Shown here piece after piece: positions 17,075 through 25,395 of a stretch of 40,258 nucleotides of DNA. How positions within the stretch are numbered: position 1 is the first letter of the stretch; every line of letters begins with the position of its first letter. The position numbers and the translations under genes were made by a program. The notes below the pieces were generated by a model. The model did not search any database, had not been told where the DNA came from, and worked only from the letters and a program-made list of their open reading frames with translations. This DNA is from Spirochaetales bacterium (GTDB lineage: Bacteria > Spirochaetota > Spirochaetia > UBA9216), in assembly GCA_003245835.1 (NCBI GenBank), contig QKCC01000075.1, positions 1 through 40,258 on the forward strand, given 5' to 3'.

Positions 17075-17863
17075 TCAGTATTTGATTTTCAGTCCGAAAT
17101 TTGTAGCTGGAAAGCCCGACAGCCCCCAGCGGCCTAAAGCATACACTCCCGACGCACGGCCCGACCCGAAAATACCGCTGTAATCGCCCCAGCCGGGACC
17201 TACAGGCGAAAGCAGCCTCGGGTTTATCTCACCGAAAAGAATAAAATGTTCAAAAGGTTCAATCTCGAGCCCGGCCGAAGCTTCAGCGGCGAAGGCAGGG
17301 CTGGGCAGATTGCTTCCGAACATACAGCCGAGAGCGAGCCCCAGGTTGATCCGCACTAAGGAGTCGAACGGCAGTATATATAAGCCTGTTCCGAGCATCG
17401 GCAGAATGTACCTTGTATCGCTATAGTTCTCGCCGGTCAACATGGGCGCCGGGGCAAGAAACGACTGGTACAGATCGAATGAAACATAGGCGTCTTCAGG
17501 AACAAAATAAAGTTCAAAGCCGAACGACGGACAGAACCCGTCGTCCGTAAACTTCAGTTCCGCGGCAGTCACCCCGGTAGGTTTCGGCGATATACGGAAC
17601 GTCTTTGACAGCTGACCCATCTCTATTGCGTAATCGGCAGGATACCTGCCCGGTATGTCGGTGGTAAAGCTCACAACATCACCCGGTTCCAGTTCATGAA
17701 TCACATATTTTCCGGTCGCATCAATCTTCAGTTCGACACCGTCAGGCATCCGCAGAACAGCGCCGGCGGGGCCCAGTATTGTCAGATCAAGCGCAGACAG
17801 CCCGAAAAAGGGACTGATGAACAGCAGTATCAGAAAAACTTTTTTCATGAAGCCGGACTGCAT
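17075..17863 (-). CDS. Small beta-barrel-like envelope protein, function unknown
   Basis: 262 residues with a signal peptide (MKKVFLILLFISPFFGLSAL); an internal ATG at 17848 would remove five residues in front of MKK. After the signal, about 75 residues look like a small beta domain (MPDGVELKIDATGKYVIHELEPGDVVSF), similar in style to the carboxypeptidase-regulatory/PEGA-type modules of spirochaetal proteins. The remainder alternates hydrophobic and polar residues with many Gly and Tyr and ends NFGLKIKY. A terminal aromatic residue is usual for outer-membrane barrel strands. I infer an outer-membrane or periplasmic protein; no family is recognised with certainty. The gene follows the SGNH hydrolase by 5 nt, so the two are co-transcribed. 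Confidence 0.75.
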   Translation of the reverse strand: MQSGFMKKVFLILLFISPFFGLSALDLTILGPAGAVLRMPDGVELKIDATGKYVIHELEPGDVVSFTTDIPGRYPADYAIEMGQLSKTFRISPKPTGVTAAELKFTDDGFCPSFGFELYFVPEDAYVSFDLYQSFLAPAPMLTGENYSDTRYILPMLGTGLYILPFDSLVRINLGLALGCMFGSNLPSPAFAAEASAGLEIEPFEHFILFGEINPRLLSPVGPGWGDYSGIFGSGRASGVYALGRWGLSGFPATNFGLKIKY

Positions 17864-17868
17864 TTAGA

Positions 17869-18525
17869 TTAAAACCCCGCCTCTCTTATTTTTGCTGCCA
17901 CAGCAGCGGCAAGCTTTATGTGAGCGTCTTCGGAAAGATGAACCCCGTCTACACCGCTTACTGTTCCGTGTTCCGCGGCGTCAAGGAATTCGCAGCCGTA
18001 CTCCTTTGCCCGTCGTTTATATTCAGCGGACAGTTCCTGTGAAATTTTAACCGGATTAAACCCGCCCATTTCAGAAAATTCACGGATATCAAAGCCGGCG
18101 TTTGTAGGGTCGCCGGGAACGACGGGAGCCGGGCTCATCAGAAGAATTCGCGGGGCCTTTCCGTTCACACCGGAATCAGAAGCCTGAATCATTTCGATAA
18201 GCCGCCTGATTCCGAGCCCGATAGAAAATGCCGTGTTACAGAAGAAATTCTTGGTATCGTTTGTGCCCAGCATCAGCACAACCAGGTCGAGCGGTTTATG
18301 GGAAACCAGAGCATAAGGCAGGGCGGCAGCACCGTTTCTGCATGGGCTGAAAGGATCTTCAGTTACAGTCGTCCTGCCGTTCAAACCTTCAACAATGATA
18401 TTATAGGAATCTCCAAGATCTTTCTGCAGAAGACTTGTCCACCGCTTTTCGTATGCAAATCGCTCACCGCTCTCAGCGCAGTATCCCCAGGTATTTGAAT
18501 CACCAAAACAAAGTATATTTTTCAT
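17869..18525 (-). CDS. SGNH/GDSL-family esterase
   Basis: 218 residues. All four SGNH blocks are visible: FGDSNTWGY with nucleophile Ser10, GLNGRTT (Gly block), MLGTNDTKN (Asn block) and DGVHLSEDAH with the catalytic Asp and His. This pattern and length fit the arylesterase-like subgroup (GDSNTWG type). The absence of a signal peptide suggests a cytoplasmic enzyme, with a small ester or acyl group as likely substrate. The ATG has no Shine-Dalgarno sequence and GATAAT ends 7 nt upstream, so the transcript may be leaderless. The envelope protein gene follows directly. Confidence 0.88.
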   Translation of the reverse strand: MKNILCFGDSNTWGYCAESGERFAYEKRWTSLLQKDLGDSYNIIVEGLNGRTTVTEDPFSPCRNGAAALPYALVSHKPLDLVVLMLGTNDTKNFFCNTAFSIGLGIRRLIEMIQASDSGVNGKAPRILLMSPAPVVPGDPTNAGFDIREFSEMGGFNPVKISQELSAEYKRRAKEYGCEFLDAAEHGTVSGVDGVHLSEDAHIKLAAAVAAKIREAGF

Positions 18526-18532
18526 AGCAATA

Positions 18533-18538
18533 ATTATC
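18533..18538 (-). promoter_or_regulatory. -10 box of the SGNH hydrolase gene
   Basis: GATAAT on the minus strand ends 7 nt before the ATG at 18525, and there is no ribosome site. No convincing -35 box is seen, so the call rests on spacing alone. Confidence 0.42.
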
Positions 18539-18616
18539 GCACGGATACCGGTAGATTTATATACAGCATATGATATTTATTCAGTTACCGCCGAAATGCG
18601 AATTGGATTGTGCCTC

Positions 18617-18646
18617 TTGATTTTTTGCCCCCGGATCCATTATCCT
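18617..18646 (+). promoter_or_regulatory. Candidate promoter of the HlyC-like gene and its leader ORF
   Basis: TTGATT (18617-18622) and TATCCT (18641-18646) are 18 bp apart. Predicted +1 lies within about 2 nt of the ATG at 18656 that opens a 26-codon ORF. Confidence 0.42.
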
Positions 18647-18655
18647 CTTTGCATA

Positions 18656-18736
18656 ATGGAAGATGACCCTCACCCTAAAACTGTAAACCCGCCTGAAGGC
18701 GGCAGATATCTCTATTTTTCGGAGATCCTGCCGTAA
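18656..18736 (+). CDS. Short leader ORF overlapping the HlyC-like gene
   Basis: 26 residues (MEDDPHPKTVNPPEGGRYLY, then FSEILP). Its TAA overlaps the ATG of the downstream membrane protein gene by one base (TAATG), the classic arrangement for translational coupling by terminating ribosomes. A candidate promoter would start transcription at or next to its ATG. The peptide has no recognisable domain and may matter only as a translated leader. It could also be a chance frame. Confidence 0.4.
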   Translation: MEDDPHPKTVNPPEGGRYLYFSEILP

Positions 18737-19989
18737 TGATATTACAAATCACCGCACTTGCAGTCCTGCTTGTGCTTTCAGCATGCTTCTCGGCAACAGA
18801 AACAGCCTACACTTCGCTGTCGGCTCCGCAGCTGCGTCAGATCAGCCGTGAGCATGGAAAACGCGGACGGCTGGTGAAAAAGCTTGCCGAAAACCCGGAC
18901 CGGCTGCTTACGACTATTCTGCTCGGGAACAATCTTGTAAATATTGCAGCGTCGGCACTTGCGACAAGCCTTACAATCAGCCTTCTCGGAAGTAAAATGA
19001 TCGGGGCCACCACCGGCATCCTGACGCTTATAATTCTGATTTTCGCGGAACTGACCCCCAAGCGGATCGCCATAGCAAGGAATGTTCCGCTGAGCCTGAT
19101 ATCTGCATGGCCGGTATGGATCCTGTCGACAATTCTGAGACCGGTTATCTTTTTAATAAGCGGCTTCAGCTCACTGATCTCCCGGTTCTTTATACGCGGA
19201 GAGACCCGTAAGGTTTCTTTTGAAGCGCTTCTTCACATGATGAGTGCGGCGGAAGAAGAAGGCCTTGTTGAAAATTACGAGACAGAAATGGTCAAGTCGG
19301 TTTTCAGGCTGAATGATGTGTCCGTACAGGCTATAATGACGCACAGGACAAATGTTTTCAGTTTGGACAAAAACATGACGCTTGAGGATGCCGCCGAAAA
19401 GATAAGCGCGGAGGGATTTTCGAGAATTCCGGTTTACGAAAAAGAACCGGAAAACATTGTCGGAATTGTTCTGTCGAATGACGTAACCGCCAAGCTGCTG
19501 CATGAGGAAGGAAGCCTGCGGCTTGCGGATATAATGCACGAACCGATTTTCATCCCTTCGAACCGGAAACTTCATGAACTGTTCTACCTTCTTAAGCAGG
19601 AGATGCTGAACATCTCGATTATTCTGGATGAATACGGCGGGCTCGCCGGTATTGTGACAAGGGAAGACATAATCGAGGAAATCCTTGGTGAACTGTATGA
19701 TGAAAACGAAGACCAGGGAATAGACCGGATCCAAAAAACCGGAAAAAGCTCATGGCGGGTAACAGGCGACACAACACTTCACCAGTTTACCGACACCTTT
19801 GAACTGGCCATGCCGGAAACCGAGTACGCTGAAACCATAGCGGGTTATATTGTTGAGCAGCTTGACCGTATTCCGACTGAAGGCGATTCGCTCGACATAG
19901 GCCGCTACCATCTTGAAATCGAGAAAACAGAAAAGAACAGGATCCTGTCAATTATTGTCACGGTCCCTGCAAAAACAGAGAAAAAATAA
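18736..19989 (+). CDS. CNNM/CorC-type membrane protein with CBS pair (HlyC family)
   Basis: 417 residues. The CNNM (DUF21) domain at about residues 1-185 has four hydrophobic segments and the typical FSATETAYTSLSAPQLRQ and LLGNNLVNIAASALAT patterns. A CBS pair follows (MTHRTNVFSLDKNMTLEDA, then GIVLSNDV, and a second half ending LDEYGGLAGIVTREDIIEEILGELYDE). A CorC_HlyC domain is C-terminal. Proteins of this type are implicated in magnesium/cobalt efflux or sodium-magnesium exchange; the hemolysin name is historical. GGAG lies 11 nt before the ATG, and the start overlaps a short upstream ORF. Convergent with the M29 aminopeptidase gene. Confidence 0.92.
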   Translation: MILQITALAVLLVLSACFSATETAYTSLSAPQLRQISREHGKRGRLVKKLAENPDRLLTTILLGNNLVNIAASALATSLTISLLGSKMIGATTGILTLIILIFAELTPKRIAIARNVPLSLISAWPVWILSTILRPVIFLISGFSSLISRFFIRGETRKVSFEALLHMMSAAEEEGLVENYETEMVKSVFRLNDVSVQAIMTHRTNVFSLDKNMTLEDAAEKISAEGFSRIPVYEKEPENIVGIVLSNDVTAKLLHEEGSLRLADIMHEPIFIPSNRKLHELFYLLKQEMLNISIILDEYGGLAGIVTREDIIEEILGELYDENEDQGIDRIQKTGKSSWRVTGDTTLHQFTDTFELAMPETEYAETIAGYIVEQLDRIPTEGDSLDIGRYHLEIEKTEKNRILSIIVTVPAKTEKK

Positions 19990-20014
19990 GGGCATCAATA
20001 ATCAACGACGCCCT
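19981..20014 (-). terminator. Terminator of the aminopeptidase gene
   Basis: On the minus strand AGGGCGTC pairs with GATGCCCT (8 bp including one G-T) around a 10-nt loop, followed by TATTTTTT. The hairpin starts 10 nt after the aminopeptidase stop, and its T run overlaps the end of the HlyC-like gene. Confidence 0.72.
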
Positions 20015-20023
20015 GTATAAGCC

Positions 20024-21157
20024 TCATAAAACCAGGTCCCCGTTTTTCAGAAAGGTCCGTTCGGTTCCGTCCGAAAAATAGGCTGTAACTGTCGGGTCTT
20101 TAACGATACAGTCGCAGTGGATAAGGGCCTTCGCGTCCTCATCGTAATTGGAGCCTATCGCTATGTGAATAGTACGGTAGGCTTTTTCATCTCCGAGCAT
20201 ATTTCCGACGATACCGGCTGCTGGGTTGAGCCCGATTCCAAGTTCACCGAGGTTCCGGGCATTCTTTTTGTATACAGCTCCTGCCCCGGCAGGGATTTTT
20301 CCGGCAGCTTCAAACTCCACAGCGTTCTTCTCGCCAAGTTCGATTGTTTCACTCAGCAGCTCCGCTCCGCGGCCGCCTTTGATTTCAGTCACAAATCCGT
20401 CGACGATCTTCAGATCGACCGGTTCTTCAAGCATGTAGTCTCCGTTGTAGAGAGAGATTGAACCGTCAAAGACAAGTCTTCCGCCTGATGAACCGAGCTC
20501 CGGCGAAATGAAGGTCTCTCCGGCAGGAAGGTTTCCGCCTGCCCCGGGCAGAGAAAAATCGCCGTCATCGAGCATTGCCCTGCGTCCCTTGAGCCCTATT
20601 CTCAAATCTGTGCCGCCGGGGCTTGTTATAAGGACAGAATCAGCCCTGTTCAGGAGATCCTCTACTGCCGCAGCTTCGATCTTAAGCCTGCCGTAATCAA
20701 TCGGAACGGTCTTTTTAAAGAGTTCTTTCGTAACCCCCGGAGACCAGAAAGCCCTTGTCTTTTTTGTTTCCATCAGAAAATGAAATGTATTGTCTACCGA
20801 TTTGCCTTCGGGGGTTTTATGCGGATTGATAATCGCCTTTTCATCCTTGCCGAGCTTGTCGGCACTCATCGAAATCAGTACGTCCGGTACGGAACCGATT
20901 GCGCCTATGACAGCCTCTTCCGCGAATGTAATCTGATTTTTTACCGGCTGAAAAATCAGCACAGGCTTACCCCCGGCTTTCAGCGCGGCATCATAAAGCG
21001 CGTAAGATATTTCGGCAACATCACCTACAGGGTTGGTTATTATAAGAACCTTTTCGTCTTTTTTTACCTGCAGAACATCAGTTACGGCGATCTCCGCCGC
21101 CCGTGTAAGTTCTGCGTCCGTTGAATTCAAATCGCTGAAAAGCTGTATATTCTGCAT
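20024..21157 (-). CDS. M29-family aminopeptidase
   Basis: 377 residues from the ATG at 21157, chosen because AAGGGGG lies 4 nt upstream; 24 further in-frame codons upstream have no ribosome site. The protein resembles thermophilic-type metallo-aminopeptidases (AmpS/PepS, family M29). The C-terminal half has LGELGIGLNPAA, LGDEKAYRTIHIAIGSNY and HCDCIVKDP, where conserved Glu, His and Asp ligands for two metal ions are expected. The canonical sequence at the last motif is HWD, so the Cys after His is a small deviation. It removes N-terminal residues from peptides in the cytoplasm. Divergent from plsC, whose promoter lies in the 89-bp gap. Confidence 0.85.
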   Translation of the reverse strand: MQNIQLFSDLNSTDAELTRAAEIAVTDVLQVKKDEKVLIITNPVGDVAEISYALYDAALKAGGKPVLIFQPVKNQITFAEEAVIGAIGSVPDVLISMSADKLGKDEKAIINPHKTPEGKSVDNTFHFLMETKKTRAFWSPGVTKELFKKTVPIDYGRLKIEAAAVEDLLNRADSVLITSPGGTDLRIGLKGRRAMLDDGDFSLPGAGGNLPAGETFISPELGSSGGRLVFDGSISLYNGDYMLEEPVDLKIVDGFVTEIKGGRGAELLSETIELGEKNAVEFEAAGKIPAGAGAVYKKNARNLGELGIGLNPAAGIVGNMLGDEKAYRTIHIAIGSNYDEDAKALIHCDCIVKDPTVTAYFSDGTERTFLKNGDLVL

Positions 21158-21211
21158 TTTTCCCCCTTGATAGAGTCGACTGGAACACAAGTATAACGAC
21201 CTTGGGCGGGA

Positions 21212-21240
21212 TTGCCAAGACGCCGTCATTCCAGTAATAT
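21212..21240 (+). promoter_or_regulatory. plsC promoter giving a leaderless transcript
   Basis: TTGCCA (21212-21217), a 17-bp spacer and TAATAT (21235-21240) are followed after TCGAAC by the ATG at 21247. There is no Shine-Dalgarno site, and the 6-nt gap places +1 at the start codon. Confidence 0.66.
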
Positions 21241-21246
21241 TCGAAC

Positions 21247-21981
21247 ATGAAGGATAAATTCAATACCGCTTTTTTCGGATTAGTCTTCGGAATATTTATG
21301 ATTCTGACGATTTTCCTCTTTTTTCCGTACATGATTCTGAAGCTTTTGAATTTAAAGAATCTTTTCGACAGGTACTCACACTGGACAACTTCAACCTGGG
21401 GAAAATTCACTTTCATGCTCGCCCGCTGCAGACTTTCAGTCACCGGGCTTGAAAACCTTCCCGACCATAACAGGATAATCTATATAGGCAACCACCAGGC
21501 CTATGCCGATATACCCTTTATGATGGCGACGCTTCCTACCACAGTCGGGTTTATTGCCAAAAAAGAGCTCAGGAGTATACCTATACTCGGAATATGGATG
21601 CGGGCGATTCACTGCATATTTATAGACCGAAGCAACTTCAGGCAGGCTATGCGTGACATCGAAGCCGGCATAGCTGAAGCCGCAAACGGGTATCCGAAGG
21701 TGATTTTCCCCGAGGGAACACGTTCAAAAAGTTCGGTGATGGCTGCTTTCAAACCCGGAAGCATTCTGCTTGCCGCCAAATCCGGGCTTACAATTGTCCC
21801 GGTAACAATAGACGGAACATATAAAACATTTGAAGAGAAGGGAGCGGTCAGTCCGTGCAGCCTTTCCCTGACGATCCATCCGTATATTGATACGGATGAT
21901 ATGAGCGAAGACGATAAAAAACTGCTCAGCGAAAAATTATGGAATATTATAGCCGGAGCGCTGCCGAATAAGGGGAATTAA
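21247..21981 (+). CDS. plsC: 1-acyl-sn-glycerol-3-phosphate acyltransferase
   Basis: 244 residues. One or two N-terminal hydrophobic segments (residues 8-32) anchor it to the inner membrane. The acyltransferase blocks are in order: NHQAYAD at 82-88 (catalytic His and Asp), FIDR near 125-128, FPEGTRS near 154-160 and IVPVTIDGTY. It transfers an acyl chain to lysophosphatidic acid, giving phosphatidic acid for membrane lipid synthesis. The gene is probably read from a leaderless mRNA. A 79-bp gap without a terminator separates it from thrH, so read-through is possible. Confidence 0.92.
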   Translation: MKDKFNTAFFGLVFGIFMILTIFLFFPYMILKLLNLKNLFDRYSHWTTSTWGKFTFMLARCRLSVTGLENLPDHNRIIYIGNHQAYADIPFMMATLPTTVGFIAKKELRSIPILGIWMRAIHCIFIDRSNFRQAMRDIEAGIAEAANGYPKVIFPEGTRSKSSVMAAFKPGSILLAAKSGLTIVPVTIDGTYKTFEEKGAVSPCSLSLTIHPYIDTDDMSEDDKKLLSEKLWNIIAGALPNKGN

Positions 21982-22060
21982 TCCCTGAGTTCCGAAATAT
22001 ACAATCGAACTTCTTCACGGCAGCCGAAATCCCCCGGCGCAATTATTTTGGAGGATAAAA

Positions 22061-22669
22061 TTGAAACTTGTTTGCCTTGATCTTGAGGGTGTTCTGGTAC
22101 CCGAAATCTGGATCAACTTTGCGCTCGACACCGGAATCGAGGAGCTCAAAAAAACCACCCGGGATGAACCGGACTATGATAAACTGATGAACTACCGGCT
22201 TGATATCCTCGATTCAAAGGGACTTAAGCTTCCCGATATTCAGAGGGTAATCGGCGGGATGGATCCGCTGCCGGGTGCTGAAGCCTTCATTGAAGAACTC
22301 AGATCGAAGACTCAGGTTGTCATCCTTTCCGACACCTTCGAGCAGTTTGCAAAGCCGCTAATGCAGAAACTCGGATGGCCCACACTTTTCTGCAACACGC
22401 TCGAGGTTGAGCCGAACGGAAGAATATCAGGTTACAAGCTGCGCCAGAAGGACGGCAAGCGCAAAGCGGTTGAAGGGTTTCATTCAATGGGAATGAAGGT
22501 CGTTGCTTCAGGAGATTCATACAACGATCTGTCGATGATCAGAAAAGCAGATGCGGGAGTTCTGTTTACACCGCCGGAAAATATTGTCAAAGAAAACCCG
22601 GACATTCCGGTTGCAGTCAATTACAGGGAACTGATGGCCGAGATCGATTCGGCCCTTGAAAGGATATAA
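22061..22669 (+). CDS. thrH: Phosphoserine phosphatase / homoserine phosphotransferase ThrH
   Basis: 202 residues from a TTG start at 22061 with GGAGG 6 nt upstream. HAD-superfamily phosphatase: the nucleophile motif is [11 protein letters not shown], where the second Asp of the usual DxD is replaced by Glu as in ThrH and SerB relatives. Ser/Thr motif II is ILSDTFEQF, and the Asp motif is [11 protein letters not shown]. The [12 protein letters not shown] signature separates ThrH from ordinary SerB. It dephosphorylates phosphoserine and can move phosphate to homoserine (known for the Pseudomonas enzyme). It lies 5 nt before folE, so the two share a transcript. Confidence 0.92.
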   Translation: MKLVCLDLEGVLVPEIWINFALDTGIEELKKTTRDEPDYDKLMNYRLDILDSKGLKLPDIQRVIGGMDPLPGAEAFIEELRSKTQVVILSDTFEQFAKPLMQKLGWPTLFCNTLEVEPNGRISGYKLRQKDGKRKAVEGFHSMGMKVVASGDSYNDLSMIRKADAGVLFTPPENIVKENPDIPVAVNYRELMAEIDSALERI

Positions 22670-22674
22670 TTTTT

Positions 22675-23250
22675 ATGGATTTGAAGAAGGTCGAAGCCCT
22701 GATCAGGGAACTTCTTATTGAACTCGGTGAGAATCCCGAACGCGAGGGGCTTGTAAATACCCCTAAACGTACCGCCAAGGCATGGGAATTTCTGACGAAC
22801 GGATACAGGGCGGATCTTGAGAAGATAATCAACAAGGCAATCTTTGAATCAACCTCGAACAATATGATCATCGTCCGTGATATCGAGGTTTACAGCATGT
22901 GCGAACATCATATGCTTCCCTTTTTCGGAAAATGCCACATCGGTTATGTTGCAAGCGACAAGATAATCGGGGTCAGCAAGCTTGCCAGAATAGTTGATCA
23001 CTTTGCCCGCCGGCTTCAGATTCAGGAAAACCTTACCGAACAGGTTGCCGAAGCAGTCCAGGACGCAGTAGCTCCCGAGGGTGTCGGCGTCGTTATGGAA
23101 TGCCAGCATATGTGCATGATGATGCGGGGGGTCGAAAAGCAGAATTCCGTTATGACAACTTCATCTGTGCTCGGCTCTTTCAGAACCAAGGAAGCGACAA
23201 GACTGGAATTTCTGAACCTTATTCACGGTGCGGGCGGAAGACTCCGCTGA
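22675..23250 (+). CDS. folE: GTP cyclohydrolase I
   Basis: 191 residues, normal type IA length. It converts GTP to 7,8-dihydroneopterin triphosphate, the first step of folate (and queuosine/pterin) synthesis. The zinc ligands are visible as Cys76 and His79 in [11 protein letters not shown] and Cys147 in [10 protein letters not shown]; His78 and the GKCHIGY loop are also canonical. [15 protein letters not shown] is the usual C-terminal signature. The gene follows thrH by 5 nt and precedes the short asparaginase by 18 nt, giving a likely three-gene operon. Confidence 0.96.
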   Translation: MDLKKVEALIRELLIELGENPEREGLVNTPKRTAKAWEFLTNGYRADLEKIINKAIFESTSNNMIIVRDIEVYSMCEHHMLPFFGKCHIGYVASDKIIGVSKLARIVDHFARRLQIQENLTEQVAEAVQDAVAPEGVGVVMECQHMCMMMRGVEKQNSVMTTSSVLGSFRTKEATRLEFLNLIHGAGGRLR

Positions 23251-23268
23251 TAAAACCGGAGGAAAATC

Positions 23269-23808
23269 ATGGCCGGGACCGGAAGCATCCGCCTGATAGC
23301 CACAGGCGGAACCTTTGATAAAAAATACGACGCAATACGCGGAATCCTTGATTTCAATGAAACACATCTTCCGGAAATCCTCCGGATTGTCCGGCCAAAT
23401 GCCGAAGTAATCATTGAAAACAGGATTCTTATCGACAGCCTGGAGATGACCGATGAGTACCGCAGCGGACTAATCGCATCGTGCGAAGCCTCTGCTGAAA
23501 ACCGGATTATTATTACCCACGGAACCGACACGATGGAACAGACTGCGGAGCTGCTGGGAAAGGCCTCCGCTTCAAGCCTCCTGAATGACAAATCAATCGT
23601 ACTTACCGGGGCAATGGTGCCCTACACTATTTCAGGTTCCGATGCATTGTTCAACCTTGGAACTGCATTCACGGCTGTCCTGCTGCTTCCGCCGGGAGTT
23701 TACATTGTTATGAACGCCTCGGTCTTCAGCTGGGACAATGTGAAGAAAAACAGGGTTGAAGGACGTTTTGAAGAAAAAACCGTCAGCGATCCCGGATTCA
23801 AAGCCTGA
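23269..23808 (+). CDS. One-domain asparaginase-like protein
   Basis: 179 residues, only the N-terminal half of a normal L-asparaginase (about 330). Both catalytic Thr motifs are present: ATGGTFDKKYD near residues 11-21 and THGTDTM near 83-89, plus VLTGAMVPY. The C-terminal domain, which completes the active site and dimer in the full-length enzymes, is absent. No frameshift is evident and the end is a normal stop, so this looks like the naturally short asparaginase-like group rather than a truncation. GGAGG lies before the ATG. Its last 11 bp overlap the end of the convergent DUF364 gene. Confidence 0.85.
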   Translation: MAGTGSIRLIATGGTFDKKYDAIRGILDFNETHLPEILRIVRPNAEVIIENRILIDSLEMTDEYRSGLIASCEASAENRIIITHGTDTMEQTAELLGKASASSLLNDKSIVLTGAMVPYTISGSDALFNLGTAFTAVLLLPPGVYIVMNASVFSWDNVKKNRVEGRFEEKTVSDPGFKA

Positions 23809-24565
23809 ATGCAAATTTATCCAGAAAATTAAGCATTTCGTTTCCGCAACTGCCTGCGGAAACAGAACTGAACAACCCGTCTTTTAATTCCGGTTTATAC
23901 CTTGCGCCGGCAATGATTGTCGCACTGGTTCCTCTATATGCATCCGGATACATCGGAGTTGACGGACCGGTAACGCTGACCTCGCGGGCCCCGGAGCACC
24001 AGGAAAGCAGCTGATCAATCGTACCGTTAATAACGGAGGTGCCGGTTAGTATAACAACGTCGCATTCCGGAAGCAGCCTGTATTCCGCCCAATCCGGGTA
24101 TAAACACGGATGCGGCTGATGGAAACTTCGCTCAAAAACCCTCAGTTCAATATTCCTTTTTTCAAGCATCCTGACAAGCGGGGGGAAAAAGCCTATCATC
24201 CCGACTATATCGCCGTCACGGATCCCTGCAGCTTCGGCGCTGTCCAGAGGTTCTATACCCGTCATTTCATCCCATGGAGCAAGCGCGTTGCAGACAGCTA
24301 TTCCTATACCGGATTTTTCAAGCGAGCGGTTGTCGGCAGCCCAGCCGATAATTTCGGAAACCGGAATTTTTCCGTACTCCCCAGGGCTGACGGTCCTTTC
24401 GATCATATGAAACGGATCCGGGTCGAACCTGAAAGAAACGCCGCATCTACCGTCGCTGAGTTCTACAGCGATATATTTAACGCCGAGCCTCAGGTCCATG
24501 ATCGAAAGCCCTCCGGCTTCGGCATTAATCTTTTCCGCCTGCTCCATTATTCTGTCTATTATCAT
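23798..24565 (-). CDS. DUF4213/DUF364 protein (putative metal chelation)
   Basis: 255 residues. The N-terminal part (GVKYIAVELSDGRCGVSF and DPFHMIERTVSPG) resembles DUF4213. The C-terminal part (residues 110-255) resembles DUF364, with DIVGMIGFFPPLVRMLEKRN, VILTGTSVINGTIDQLL and a VTGPSTPMYPD motif; the domain has been suggested to bind heavy metals. It is the last gene of the FecBCD-type transporter operon, overlapping the ATPase gene by 4 bp with GGAGG in front. Genes of this family often sit beside metal or siderophore transporters, so a role in handling the imported metal is an inference from context. Confidence 0.78.
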   Translation of the reverse strand: MIIDRIMEQAEKINAEAGGLSIMDLRLGVKYIAVELSDGRCGVSFRFDPDPFHMIERTVSPGEYGKIPVSEIIGWAADNRSLEKSGIGIAVCNALAPWDEMTGIEPLDSAEAAGIRDGDIVGMIGFFPPLVRMLEKRNIELRVFERSFHQPHPCLYPDWAEYRLLPECDVVILTGTSVINGTIDQLLSWCSGAREVSVTGPSTPMYPDAYRGTSATIIAGARYKPELKDGLFSSVSAGSCGNEMLNFLDKFAFRL

Positions 24566-25395
24566 TTTTTACCTCCTGATTTAAGCATCGGCACAATTAT
24601 ACGCCGTTTTCCAATTGCTTCATGCTGAATAAGTCTTACATCCACTCCGTAAGTATGAGATATCAGGTTTTCAGTTATTAATTCTTCAGGATGGAGCACC
24701 TCACTAAGCAGACCGTCCTTAAGAATTGCAGCCCTGTTCGACGTCATCAGCGCATGGTCAGGAAAATGCGTAGCAACAAGGATTGTAAAACCGGATTCCG
24801 ACAGCCTGACTATTGTTTCCAGAATTCTCATCTGGTTTCCCAGATCAAGATGAGACGTCGGTTCATCAAGCAGGAGAATGCCTGATTCCTGTGTTATTGC
24901 ACGTGCGATCAAAACAAGCTGCCATTCCCCGCCGCTTATCCGGTTACACGGCCGCTCCGAGAGCCCGCTTATGCCGACCATTTCCATTGCCGCTTCCGCT
25001 TTTCCAATATCTTCAGCGTGCGGTGATGAAAAAAGTCCAAGATGAGGAGCCCTGCCCATCAGGACAATTTCTTTGACCGGGTAAGGAAAGGGTGAAACCT
25101 GGGTTTGGGGAACATACGACATCTTTCCTGCCGCTTTTTCGGGCTTCATTCCCGAAACTTCTTCGCCGTCAAGCAGAATGCTGCCCTGTTTATACGGAAT
25201 AATACCGGCAATACATTTTAAAAGTGTTGATTTTCCGGTTCCGTTCGGTCCCAGAAACGATACAATATCTCCATTGCCGACTTCAAATCCCACTTCACGG
25301 AAAACTTCGCCGCGGGATTCTGAATAGCTATAGGTCAGCGCGTTTACCTTGATTCTGTTCTTACCTGCTGTTTCTCTCTTGCCCGCTGTTACCAT
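24562..25395 (-). CDS. ABC transporter ATPase (FecE/BtuD/MolC type)
   Basis: 277 residues. Walker A GPNGTGKST near residues 53-61, Q-loop YVPQTQVSPFPYPV, signature ISGGEWQLVLIARA (Glu replaces the usual Gln of SGGQ), Walker B GILLLDEPTSHLD and the His switch VATHFPDH. This layout is that of type II importers for vitamin B12, siderophores, haem or, in MolC, molybdate. It powers the FecCD-type permease encoded upstream (7-bp overlap) and overlaps the DUF364 gene. The riboswitch in front of the operon points to molybdate or tungstate as substrate. Confidence 0.92.
   Translation of the reverse strand: MVTAGKRETAGKNRIKVNALTYSYSESRGEVFREVGFEVGNGDIVSFLGPNGTGKSTLLKCIAGIIPYKQGSILLDGEEVSGMKPEKAAGKMSYVPQTQVSPFPYPVKEIVLMGRAPHLGLFSSPHAEDIGKAEAAMEMVGISGLSERPCNRISGGEWQLVLIARAITQESGILLLDEPTSHLDLGNQMRILETIVRLSESGFTILVATHFPDHALMTSNRAAILKDGLLSEVLHPEELITENLISHTYGVDVRLIQHEAIGKRRIIVPMLKSGGKK

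Noticed and set aside
19171..19734. 187-residue minus-strand ORF inside the HlyC-like gene
   Set aside because: Fully antisense to a clear CNNM-CBS protein; no ribosome site or recognisable domain.
21078..21443. 121-residue minus-strand ORF spanning the plsC promoter
   Set aside because: Overlaps both the divergent aminopeptidase start and plsC; low-complexity basic composition and no start signals.
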